From assembly GCA_035444405.1 (NCBI GenBank), contig DAOMOP010000099.1, positions 1-14,190 on the forward strand: 14,190 nucleotides of DNA. The letters are read 5' to 3'. The notes under the pieces are model-generated. The model had not been told where the DNA came from. It worked only from the letters and a program-made list of their open reading frames with translations, and did not search any database. This document shows, piece by piece, positions 6,405 to 13,877 of this stretch (position 1 is its first letter; each line of letters begins with the position of its first letter). The DNA comes from DAOMOP01 sp035444405. GTDB taxonomy: Bacteria; Pseudomonadota; Gammaproteobacteria; Burkholderiales; Rhodocyclaceae. Both the position numbers and the translations under genes were made by a program.

Positions 6405-8156
6405 ATGAACGCAAGAATCGTTTCGCTGCTGGCGGGCGTGATCTTCCTGGGCCTCGCGGCCTTCGTGCAGGGGCTTTTGCCGCTGCTCGAACCGCAGTCA
6501 CGCATGCCCGACGTGATCAAGGTCGTGCGCACCGATCTGGGCGAGCTGAAGTTCGTGCGCGGCGAGGCGAGCGACTACAGCGAGCTCGAGCGCCTGGGCC
6601 GCGACGTCTATCGCCGCGAGGGGTGCTGGTACTGCCACTCGCAGTACGTGCGGCCGGTCGCCGGCGAGGCACAGCGCTGGGGGCCGGTCAGCCAGGCCGG
6701 CGAGTACCACTGGGACAAACCGCACCTGTGGGGCACGCGCCGCATCGGCCCCGACCTGACCCGCGTCGGCCTCAAGTACAGCGACGAATGGCACCTCGCG
6801 CACTTCTGGGATCCGCGCATGGTGGTGCCGGACTCGATCATGCCGCGCTTTGCCGCGCTGTTCGAGCGCCCGCGCCAGCGCGTCGCGGTGATCACCGACG
6901 ACGACGGGCGCCAGACGCTCGAGCGCAACCCGGTCAGCCAGCGCTTCTTCGACTTTTCGGCGAGCGAGGTGGTGACGCTCACGCCCAATGCGGACGGCCT
7001 GGTGTACGTGCACGCCGCGGATGGCCGGCTGCCCGTGCCGTTCTATCCGGTCATCCACACGCCCAACGACGAGTTCACCGGCGAGACCGTGCAGCTCGTC
7101 GGCGCGACGCGCGAGCTCGTCGCGCTGGTCGCCTACCTGCAGAAGCTCGGCACCAACCGCGGCATGTGGCGCGACGTGTGGGAGCCGCAGCGCGTGTCGA
7201 TCGCGCACGGCAGCATGCCGCGCTCGGAGGAGTTCATCACGCTCGGGCGGCAGGTCTATCAGCGCCGCTGCATCGGCTGCCATGGCACGGAGGGCAATGG
7301 CAACGGCCCGGCGGCGGCCTTCCACTTCAACGTGCGTCCGCGCGACTTCACGCACGGCGCATTCAAGTTCCGCGACACGCCGTCGGGGTCGCTGCCGACC
7401 GACGGCGACCTGATGCGCACGATCACGCGCGGCGTGCGCGGCACCGGCATGCCGAGCTGGCACATGCTGCCGCAGACCGACCGCCTCGCAGTGATCCAGT
7501 ACATCAAGTACGAGCTCGCCGTGGACCGCAGCGACCCGAGCTTCCCATACGAAATCTTCGTCGAGGAGACCCCGCAGCCGCCGGTCTGGATCGGCACCGC
7601 ACCCGAGCCGACGCAGGAGATGCTCGAAGAGGGCAAGCGCCTGTGGCGCTCGGCCGAGTGTTGGGAATGCCACGGCGACGATGGTCGCGGCGACGGTCCG
7701 CGCGCCGACGAGCTCGACGACGACTTCGGCTTTCCGATCCTGCCGGCCAACCTGACGCGCGGCCAGTTCAAGTCCGGCCCCGGTGCCGAGGACATCTACC
7801 GCACCATCACGACCGGCCTCAACGGCACCCCGATGCCGTCCTTCGTCGACAGCCTCAGCGACGACGAGCGCTGGGCGCTCGCCTGGTACGTGCTGTCGCT
7901 GTCGGCGTTCCGGGATCCGGTCACCGGCGAGCCGCTGCAGGTCAGCGCCGAGGATCGCGCACGGCTCAACGATCCGCAGCTGCGCACGCCGACGATGCAG
8001 CACGCCTACGTGCCGAAGGGCGCGGTGGTACGCCGCGTCGGCGAGGCGACGACGGCGATCGAGCGCTACGCACTGCGGCGCGGCATCCAGATCCCCGAGT
8101 TCCCGGCACCCGCCGCCGCGGCTGGCGAGCCCGAGCGCACCGGGACCAAGCCCTGA
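6405..8156 (+). CDS. ccoO: CcoO fused to two cytochrome c domains (triheme CcoO-P fusion)
   Basis: This 583-residue protein has one N-terminal membrane anchor (about 4-26) and three heme c sites. Residues 60-250 are CcoO: REGCWYCHSQYVRPV (Cys74, Cys77, His78), GTRRIGPDLTRVGLKYSDEW and SIMPRF (Met146, likely sixth ligand), ending LVALVAYLQKLGTNRG. Residues 275-370 are a second cytochrome c: CIGCH (Cys289, Cys292, His293) with GTGMPSW (Met349). Residues 405-500 are a third: CWECH (Cys419, Cys422, His423) with GTPMPSF (Met477). CcoO normally has one heme and CcoP two, so this chain carries all three hemes of a cbb3 enzyme. Between Met146 and the CcoO end is a longer loop than usual (about 150-232). 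GGGAG at 6394-6398 fixes the start. It should pass electrons from periplasmic donors to CcoN. Confidence 0.9.
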   Translation: MNARIVSLLAGVIFLGLAAFVQGLLPLLEPQSRMPDVIKVVRTDLGELKFVRGEASDYSELERLGRDVYRREGCWYCHSQYVRPVAGEAQRWGPVSQAGEYHWDKPHLWGTRRIGPDLTRVGLKYSDEWHLAHFWDPRMVVPDSIMPRFAALFERPRQRVAVITDDDGRQTLERNPVSQRFFDFSASEVVTLTPNADGLVYVHAADGRLPVPFYPVIHTPNDEFTGETVQLVGATRELVALVAYLQKLGTNRGMWRDVWEPQRVSIAHGSMPRSEEFITLGRQVYQRRCIGCHGTEGNGNGPAAAFHFNVRPRDFTHGAFKFRDTPSGSLPTDGDLMRTITRGVRGTGMPSWHMLPQTDRLAVIQYIKYELAVDRSDPSFPYEIFVEETPQPPVWIGTAPEPTQEMLEEGKRLWRSAECWECHGDDGRGDGPRADELDDDFGFPILPANLTRGQFKSGPGAEDIYRTITTGLNGTPMPSFVDSLSDDERWALAWYVLSLSAFRDPVTGEPLQVSAEDRARLNDPQLRTPTMQHAYVPKGAVVRRVGEATTAIERYALRRGIQIPEFPAPAAAAGEPERTGTKP

Positions 8157-8188
8157 AACGCGACACCGGCCGGCCACGGGAGGCCAAG

Positions 8189-8389
8189 ATGAATCCGACG
8201 CCCGACATCGACCTCAGCCTGATCCAGTTCCTGATCGCGGTGCTGATCGGGCTCGGTTCGCTGGGTATCTTCATCTGGGCGGTGCTGAGCGGCATGTTCC
8301 GCGATGTCGAAGAGGTCAAGATGCGCGCCTACCGCGCGGAGGTACCCGATGATGACGACCCAGACGACCAGGCGCGCCCTGCGCGTTGA
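8189..8389 (+). CDS. CcoS-like small membrane protein
   Basis: This 66-residue protein has a single helix at about 10-32, followed by FIWAVLSGMFRDVEEVKMRAY and an acidic tail (DDDDPDD). This resembles the CcoS cbb3-assembly protein, whose hallmark is a helix ending in W-A-V-x-S-G-x-F-x-D-x-E/D followed by an acidic end. The ATG at 8189 is well supported by GGGAGG at 8178-8183. CcoS is needed for cofactor insertion into cbb3 oxidases in Rhodobacter; its exact action is unknown. It begins 32 bases after the triheme gene and its end overlaps the next gene by 41 bases, suggesting translational coupling. The homology is motif-level only, so another small oxidase subunit remains possible. Confidence 0.6.
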   Translation: MNPTPDIDLSLIQFLIAVLIGLGSLGIFIWAVLSGMFRDVEEVKMRAYRAEVPDDDDPDDQARPAR

Positions 8390-8621
8390 GCAGCGCCGCG
8401 ACACCGGCGCGTCCGGTGGCGGGCAGCCGACGGGAACGGCCGCGCAGCACGGCGAAGCGCACGGCCCCGACGCGCTCGAGGACTATGCGGGCGGCTACAT
8501 CCAGGCCCGCCACGGCCGCGTCAACGCATGGCTGGTGGTGGTCATCGTCGTGCTGATCGTGTGGGCGATCTACTACGGCTTCACCTACTGGGGCGGATTG
8601 GGCGAAGGGCTGGACTACTGA
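8349..8621 (+). CDS. Single-helix protein resembling the detached N-terminal anchor of CcoP
   Basis: This 90-residue protein has a hydrophilic, Gly/Ala/Gln-rich N-terminal half, then PDALEDYAGGYIQARHGRVN and one strong helix (about 65-80, AWLVVVIVVLIVWAIYYG), ending FTYWGGLGEGLDY. The layout resembles the start of CcoP/FixP, where an acidic D-G-I-x-E motif precedes a tryptophan-rich helix followed by the two heme domains. Here the heme domains are absent; two such domains are fused to CcoO instead. The ATG at 8349 has GGAGG at 8338-8342, six bases away, inside the end of the CcoS-like gene. The parallel with CcoP is my inference from topology and position. It may hold the fused cytochrome domains against CcoN, or be a CcoQ/CcoH-type subunit. 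Confidence 0.62.
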   Translation: MMTTQTTRRALRVEQRRDTGASGGGQPTGTAAQHGEAHGPDALEDYAGGYIQARHGRVNAWLVVVIVVLIVWAIYYGFTYWGGLGEGLDY

Positions 8622-8652
8622 CGCGCCGGTGCGGCGCGCGACGGAGACGGAC

Positions 8653-8772
8653 ATGGACGACGGATCGCTCGGAGCGTGGCTGGTGCTGATCGCGGCACTC
8701 GTGAATCTGGTGTTTCAGGTGGGCATGCTCGCCTTCAACATCGTCGGCATTCCGCTGGGGCTGATTCACTGA
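8653..8772 (+). CDS. 39-residue membrane peptide, unknown
   Basis: The protein starts MDDGSLGAWLVLIAALVNLV, continues FQVGMLAFNIVGIPLGLIH and stops. Nearly the whole peptide from residue 7 is hydrophobic: one long helix or a helical hairpin. The ATG has GGAG at 8643-8646, six bases upstream, and it follows the CcoP-anchor-like gene by 31 bases in the same direction. A strong hairpin follows five bases after its stop. I do not recognise a family. Position in an oxidase operon suggests a small accessory subunit, as known for cbb3 and bd oxidases. Confidence 0.55.
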   Translation: MDDGSLGAWLVLIAALVNLVFQVGMLAFNIVGIPLGLIH

Positions 8773-8777
8773 GCGCT

Positions 8778-8814
8778 GCCGGGGCGGCTCGGCGCGATCC
8801 CGGGCCGCCCCGGC
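8778..8814 (+). terminator. GC-rich stem-loop after the 39-residue gene
   Basis: GCCGGGGCGGC (8778-8788) pairs perfectly with GCCGCCCCGGC (8804-8814). Four more inner pairs (one T-G wobble) extend the stem to about 15 pairs around a seven-base loop. It lacks a T-run, so it may be a weak terminator or an mRNA-end stabiliser that sets different levels for the oxidase and downstream genes. Confidence 0.45.
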
Positions 8815-8892
8815 GACGACGCACGGCGCGGCGCCGCCCGTACGGCACGATGCGCGCGGCCGCCACGGACATTGGACGCGGGGAGCACGAAC

Positions 8893-8985
8893 ATGACGAC
8901 GCCGGAGACGATCGCATTCGCGGTCCTGCTGGGAATCACGGTGGGCTTCCTGGTGTGGATCGCCTACCTGATCGGCAAGAAATGA
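8893..8985 (+). CDS. 30-residue single-helix peptide, CcoM-like in layout
   Basis: The sequence begins MTTPETIAFAVLLGITVGFL and continues VWIAYLIGKK: a short polar start, one helix (about 7-27) and a Lys-Lys end. GGAG at 8882-8885 lies seven bases before the ATG. CcoM, the small extra subunit of the Pseudomonas stutzeri cbb3 oxidase, is a similarly short one-helix peptide with a basic C-terminus, so this is a candidate CcoM counterpart. Such peptides carry too little sequence to prove homology. It lies between the oxidase genes and the copper-handling genes. Confidence 0.55.
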   Translation: MTTPETIAFAVLLGITVGFLVWIAYLIGKK

Positions 8986-9058
8986 CGAAAGTGCATGCGT
9001 GCGGCGCCCGTGCGCGGCCCGGCGCGTTCGGCCGGCCGTACGATGGAACGGCAAGATC

Positions 9059-9824
9059 ATGCTCGCAACGGACCCGACGCAGCTCGCGCTGATCCTCCTC
9101 CGGCTTCGCCGGCAGCTTCCACTGCGTCGGCATGTGCGGCGGCTTCGCGTGTGCGCTCGGGCGCGCGGACTCCGGTCCGCGCGCGCGCCGCGTGCTGCGC
9201 CATCTGCTCTACAACGGCGGCCGGGTCACGACCTACGCCTTTCTCGGGGCGCTGGCCGGGTTGGCCGGTGCCGGCACGCTGGGTGCCGACGGCAGCACGC
9301 TCGCCGCGACCGCTCAGCGGCTGCTGGCCGGGCTCGCCGGCGTACTGATGATCGTGATGGGGTTGCAGCTCCTCGGCCATCTGCAGCGGCTGCATGCCGG
9401 CACCGCCGGCCTCGTCGAGCGCACGCTGGGCGGATCGCTGCGCGGCGTGCTGCACGCCCCCGGCTACGCCGCGCCGCTCGCGTTCGGCGTGTTCAATGGC
9501 GTGCTGCCCTGCCCGCTGGTGTACGCCTTCGTCGCGCTGGCCGCGGCGACGAGCGATCCCGCGCACGGGGCGCTGGTGATGGCCGCCTTCGGGCTCGGCA
9601 CTTTTCCGGCGATGCTCCTGACCGGCGGTGTCGCCAGCCGGCTGCGCCATCGGTGGCGGCTTTATGGCGTACGGGTCGCCGGTGCCTTCGTGCTGGCGCT
9701 CGGTGCGCTCACGCTCGCACGCGGCGTGCTCCCGCTCGACGGCCATGGCGTCCATGCGCTGGCGTGGACGCTGCCAGCCATCCCGTCGTCGGACGACACC
9801 GCACCGCGAGGACATCGACATTGA
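9059..9824 (+). pseudogene. DsbD_2/TauE-SafE-like membrane protein, one frameshift
   Basis: The ATG at 9059 opens MLATDPTQLALILL, then the frame is lost near 9101. One base further on, the reading continues as GFAGSFHCVGMCGGFACALG and runs to the stop at 9824. Skipping one C in CTCCTCCGGC gives a normal 254-residue protein. The family signature H-C-x-G-M-C-G-G opens helix 1, and FNGVLPCPLVYAFVALA with FGLGTFPAMLL marks the second half of the roughly six-helix fold. The second frame alone has a TGA just before TCCTCCTCC and no start before ATG 9132, which would remove most of helix 1. Relatives (COG2836) usually sit beside cbb3 assembly genes and are thought to help with copper or redox handling. 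It overlaps the ATPase start by four bases (TTGA). Either a true lesion, a sequencing error or recoding; I cannot tell which. Confidence 0.75.
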
Positions 9825-12028
9825 ACGCGGGCGCACACACCGCATTGTGCACGCACTGCGGACTGCCGGTCGGCACGCGCGGCAGCGAGCGCGTCGCCGA
9901 CGGCGAAGCCCATGCGTTCTGCTGCTACGGCTGCGTGCTCGCGTGGCAGGTCCGGCACGGCAACACCGCCGAGTCGGAAGCCACCTGGCTGCTGATACGG
10001 CTCGGCGTCGGCGCCTTCCTGGCGATGAACATCAAGCTCCTGAGCATGCTGTTGTACTTCGGCGCGTTCGACGACGGCGACGCACACCTGTTGCCGCTGG
10101 TGCACGCGCTGCTGTGGCTGCTCGCCACTCCGATGCTGGTCGTGCTCGGATGGCCGTTCGCACGCGACGCGGCGTTGATGCGCTGGATCCAGAGGCGACG
10201 CGGGGCAGGCGGCCCGCCGCGGCCGGCTCACGGCCGACAGCCTGATGACGATCGGCGTCGCCGCCGCCTACGGCTACTCGGCGCTCGCGGTGCTGCGCGG
10301 CGACGCGCGCGTGTATTTCGACACGGTCGCGCTGCTGCTGGTGCTGTTCACGCTCGGCCGGCTGCTGGAGGCGGCCGCGCGCGCCCGCGCGGTCCGAAGC
10401 CTCGTGCCGATGCTCGAGGCCGAGCGCCAGTGGGTGACGCTCGTCGATCCGGACGGCGCGACCCGGCGCCTGCGCGCCTGCGAGCTCACGCCGGGCATGC
10501 GCGTTCGCGTGCTGCCGGGCGAGCGCGTGCCGGCCGACGGCGTCGTCGTCGCCGGACGATCGCACGTCGACGAGTCGGTGCTGACCGGCGAGCCGCGCCC
10601 GATCGTGAAACGCCCGGGCAGCGCGGTGCTGTCGGGCAGCATCAACCACGAAGGCTGCCTGACCGTCGAGGCACGCGTGGCGGGCCGGGATGGGCGCTGG
10701 GCGCGAATCTGCCGCGCCGTGCAGCAGGCTCTGGCGCAGCGCGGCGCCGCCGAACGGCTCACCGACCGCATCGCCGGCGCCTTCGTGCCGCTGGTATTGC
10801 TGCTCGCGGCCGCGACGGTGCTGTACTGGAGCGGCCACGCGGCGCTGCCGCAGGCCTTGTTCACCGGGCTCGCGGTGCTGGTGGTGGCCTGTCCGTGCGC
10901 GCTCGGTCTCGCCGCCCCGCTCGCCACCACGCTCGGCATCGGCGCCCTGGTGCAACGCGGCCTGCTCGTGCGCGGACCCGAAGTGCTCGAGCAGCTCACG
11001 CGCGCGAAAGTGGTCGCGTTCGACAAGACCGGCACGCTCACTGCCGGACGGCCGCAGCTCGCCGAGATCGAAGCCGATGCGACGACCACTGTCGACGAGC
11101 TGCTGCGCCGCGCCGCCGCGCTCGAACACGGCTCCGAGCACCCGCTCGCGCAGGCCGTGCTCGCAGCCGCCGCCGCACGGGCGTTGACACTGCCGACCCT
11201 GGCCGCCGTGCGTGCCCACCCCGGTCTCGGCATCAGCGGCCGTGGCGCCGACGGACCGGTCGTCGCCGGCACCGCGGCGCTGCTCGACGCACGGGGCTGG
11301 CCGCCGCCCGCGGCGCTGCGCCCGCGTATCGCCGCGCTCGAGGCCTCGGGTCGCACGCTCGTGCATGTCGGCTGGGGTGGCCAATGGCGCGGCGCGCCCA
11401 GCGCTGGGTCAAGAAGGGCGGCTTCCTCGCCGCCTTCGGCGACACCGTGCTCGCCGATGCGGCGCAGACCGTCGGCGCGCTGCAGGCGCTCGGGCTGCGC
11501 TGCGTGCTGCTCACCGGAGACCTGCCCGCGGCGGCCGAGCGCGTCGCGCGCGCGGTCGGCATCGATGCGTGGCGCGCCGGATTGTCGCCGGAAGACAAGC
11601 TCGCCGCGCTCGAACACCTGTCGCACACGTTCGGGCCGGTCGTGATGGTCGGCGACGGTCTCAACGACGGCCCGGTGCTCGCCGCCGCAACGGTCGGCGT
11701 CGCGGTCGGATCGGCCACCGACCTCGCGCGCGAGACGGCCGACCTGACGCTGCCCTCCGGCGGCCTGCACCTGCTGCCCGCGGCGCTGCGGCACGCACGG
11801 CGCGTGCGCCGCACCATCCTGACGAATCTGGCCTGGGCCTTCGCCTACAACGGCATCGCGCTGGCGCTCGCCGCGACGGGCTACCTCAGTCCGGTGTGGG
11901 CCGCGCTGATCATGGCCGGTTCGAGCCTGCTGGTGATCGCAAACTCGATGCGCCTCGAGCACGGGGCCGCCGCGATCGCCGTCCGCGCGCCCGACGCGCG
12001 GGCGACGCGCCGCCCGCTCAATACCTGA
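9821..12028 (+). pseudogene. CcoI/CopA-type copper-exporting P-type ATPase with two frame breaks
   Basis: The reading starts at TTG 9821 (GAGG at 9808-9811), overlapping the previous stop. The N-terminus has CTHCGLPVG and FCCYGCVLAW, the cysteine-rich metal-binding segment of CcoI-type ATPases, but no separate HMA domain. The frame shifts by +1 around 10194-10226; dropping one G of GGGG at 10202-10205 joins IQRRRG smoothly to QAARRGRLTADSL. The middle part carries DESVLTGEP, the copper motif CPCALG (10890-10907), DKTGTLT (11022-11042) and SEHPLAQA. The frame shifts again around 11385-11422, and the end carries LLTGDLP, GDGLNDGPVL (from 11651) and two last helices. Corrected length would be about 735 residues, normal for the family. 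CcoI exports Cu(I) for assembly of the cbb3 CuB centre, matching the neighbours. As written, neither break leaves a functional pump. Confidence 0.82.
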
Positions 12029-13652
12029 AGCGGCCGATCATCTCGCGCAACTGCGCGGCGAGCGCCTCCAGCTCGCCGACCGCGTCGACGGTCGAGCGCA
12101 TCGACACGCTGGTCTCCTCGACCATCTGCGCGATGTGCTCGACCCGCTGCGCGATCGACGTCGACGCCGCGCTCTGCTCGGTCGTCGCATTCGACACGTC
12201 GCGGATGCGCGCCAGCGCGACCTCGGTGCCGCCGCGGATCTCCCCGAGCGACTCGGCAGCGCCGCGCACCATTCCGACGCCGGCCTGCACCCGCTGTGCG
12301 ACGCGCGCCATCTCGGTCACGGCCGCCTGCGTCTCGGTCTGGATGCTGCCGACCATCTGCTCGATCTGCACGGTCGCCTGGGCCGTGCGTTCGGCCAGTC
12401 CGCGCACCTCGTCGGCGACCACGGCAAAACCACGCCCCTGCTCGCCCGCCCGCGCCGCCTCGATCGCCGCATTGAGCGCGAGCAGGTTGGTCTGCGCGGC
12501 GATCTCCTTGATCACGTGCGCGATCGAACCGATCTCGTCGGCCCGCGCGACCAGCTGCTGGATCTTCTCGGAGGCCTGGTCCACGGTCACCGCGATGCCG
12601 CCCATCTCGCTGACCGCATGGCCGGCGCGCTGCTCGCCCTTCTCGGCCAGCTGCGCCGCCTCCGAAGAATTGCGTTCGGTCTCGCGCGCGTTGTCGGAGA
12701 TGTGGTTGATGCTGACGGTCATCTGCTCGACCGCCGCGGCGATCGCGGAGGCCGCGTCGGCCTGGCTGTGCGCCGCCTCGGCCACCCCGCGCGCCACCCC
12801 GGAGATGTGGTGCGAGCTTCCGGCGACCTGCTCGGCGCTGCCGCCGATCTCGCGCATCATCGCACGCAGCCGCACCAGCATGTCCGCCAGCGCCCCGAGC
12901 AGGCTGCCGCGATCGCCCCGCGCAACCTGCACAGCCACCTGCAGGTCGCCCTGCGCGACCCGCTGCATGATCTGCGCCGCGTAGGCCGGCTCGCCACCGA
13001 GCTGCGACGTGATGCTGCGCACGATGCGCCACGCCAGCAGGCTCAGCACCGCCATGACGAGCAGCACGACGCCGAGGAATCGGTACAGGTGGGAGGTGAA
13101 TGCGGCGTCGATGTCGTCCGTGTACACGCCCGAACCGACGATCCATCCCCACGGCTCGAACAGCTTCACGTACGAGATCTTCGGCTGTGGCGCGCTCGCG
13201 CCCGGCTTGGGCCACAGGTAGTCCACGAAGCCTTCGCCGTGCTCGCGCGCCACCGACGCGAACTCGCGGAACATGTACTTGCCGTTGGGGTCCTGGACGT
13301 CCCGCAGATCGCGCCCTTCGAGCTCGGGCCGGATCGGATGCATGACGCTGATCGTGCCGCTGTCGTTGATCCAGAAGTACTCGGCCTCGTCGTAGCGCAG
13401 CGCGCGCAGCGTCTGCTTCGCGGCCTCCTGCGCGTCGGCGCGCGGCAGCCGGCCCGAGGCCTCGAGCGCATGGTAGTGGGCGACCACGCCGTGCGCGGTC
13501 TCGACCAGCTGGCGCACCGCACGCCCATAGTTCGCGTCCATCTGGACGCGATACTCGTAGAGCGCGACCGCACCGAGGGTCAAGGTGCCGACGAAAGCGG
13601 CAAACAGAATCAGGATCAACCGGTGCAGCACCGGCAACGATTTCAGCGACAT
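12018..13652 (-). CDS. Methyl-accepting chemotaxis protein with a single Cache domain
   Basis: This 544-residue protein starts at ATG 13652; AAGGA six bases upstream favours it over GTG 13655. Helix 1 is at about 11-32. A periplasmic single-Cache domain spans about 34-186, with LRYDEAEYFWINDSG, MHPIRPELEGRDL and WIVGSGVYTDDID, the usual sCache_2 signature. Helix 2 is at about 189-208, with a HAMP domain to about 268. The cytoplasmic signalling coiled coil has the conserved tip AAQTNLLALNAAIEAARAGE (385-404) and GRGFAVVADEVR. sCache_2 receptors often sense small organic acids, but the ligand cannot be read from this sequence. There is no C-terminal CheR-docking pentapeptide; the end is REMIGRFRY. 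Its 3' end overlaps the convergent ATPase gene by 11 bases. A sigma-28-like promoter lies 127 bases upstream. Confidence 0.93.
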   Translation of the reverse strand: MSLKSLPVLHRLILILFAAFVGTLTLGAVALYEYRVQMDANYGRAVRQLVETAHGVVAHYHALEASGRLPRADAQEAAKQTLRALRYDEAEYFWINDSGTISVMHPIRPELEGRDLRDVQDPNGKYMFREFASVAREHGEGFVDYLWPKPGASAPQPKISYVKLFEPWGWIVGSGVYTDDIDAAFTSHLYRFLGVVLLVMAVLSLLAWRIVRSITSQLGGEPAYAAQIMQRVAQGDLQVAVQVARGDRGSLLGALADMLVRLRAMMREIGGSAEQVAGSSHHISGVARGVAEAAHSQADAASAIAAAVEQMTVSINHISDNARETERNSSEAAQLAEKGEQRAGHAVSEMGGIAVTVDQASEKIQQLVARADEIGSIAHVIKEIAAQTNLLALNAAIEAARAGEQGRGFAVVADEVRGLAERTAQATVQIEQMVGSIQTETQAAVTEMARVAQRVQAGVGMVRGAAESLGEIRGGTEVALARIRDVSNATTEQSAASTSIAQRVEHIAQMVEETSVSMRSTVDAVGELEALAAQLREMIGRFRY

Positions 13653-13747
13653 CACGAATCCTTGCTACGCACGGCACGACGGCCGGCGCGCAGCAATGTC
13701 GCGCACCGGCGGGCTCGACCGATGGGAGGGAACCGACAGGTGTGGAT

Positions 13748-13770
13748 GGCCTGCGTGCGCGACGCAGGCC
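13748..13770 (-). other. Hairpin in the chemoreceptor leader
   Basis: GGCCTGCGT and ACGCAGGCC form a perfect nine-base-pair stem with loop GCGCG. It sits just downstream of the predicted sigma-28 -10 element, so it would lie at the 5' end of the chemoreceptor mRNA, where it could stabilise the message. Confidence 0.4.
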
Positions 13771-13778
13771 GTCAGCGG

Positions 13779-13805
13779 TCTACGGCGAGCGCAAGCGGAA
13801 CTTTA
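13779..13805 (-). promoter_or_regulatory. Sigma-28 (FliA) flagellar-class promoter of the chemoreceptor
   Basis: On the minus strand the sequence reads TAAAGTTC (13798-13805), exactly 11 bases, then GCCGTAGA (13779-13786). The FliA consensus is TAAAGTTT-N11-GCCGATAA, so 13 of 16 positions match with the exact spacer. It points at the chemoreceptor gene, a typical FliA target, with a leader of about 120 bases. Confidence 0.75.
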
Positions 13806-13847
13806 GTTGGGGAAGACGGAAATCCACTTCCGCGCCGCAAACCGCCG

Positions 13848-13867
13848 GCCGCTGGCGCGACAGCGGC
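13848..13867 (-). terminator. Candidate terminator hairpin after greB
   Basis: Ten bases beyond the greB stop, GCCGCTG and CAGCGGC form a perfect seven-base-pair stem with a six-base loop. A larger alternative pairing, CCGCGCCGC with GCGGCGCGG, encloses it. Only a short TTT follows, so termination may be partial, or the structure may be incidental in GC-rich DNA. Confidence 0.35.
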
Positions 13868-13877
13868 GCGGCCCGAC

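Noticed and set aside
4751..6532. 593-codon minus-strand frame opposite ccoN
   Set aside because: It runs through the unmistakable ccoN coding strand and is Asp/His/Arg/Gln-rich with no domain pattern. It is a shadow of strong codon-position bias.
8999..12028. A single uninterrupted frame of about 1000 codons spanning the TauE/SafE-like and ATPase genes
   Set aside because: Real protein motifs occupy only its first few codons after 9059, about 9821-10200 and about 11420-12028. The rest is Arg/Ala-rich noise. It stays open only because stop codons are rare out of frame at this G+C content.
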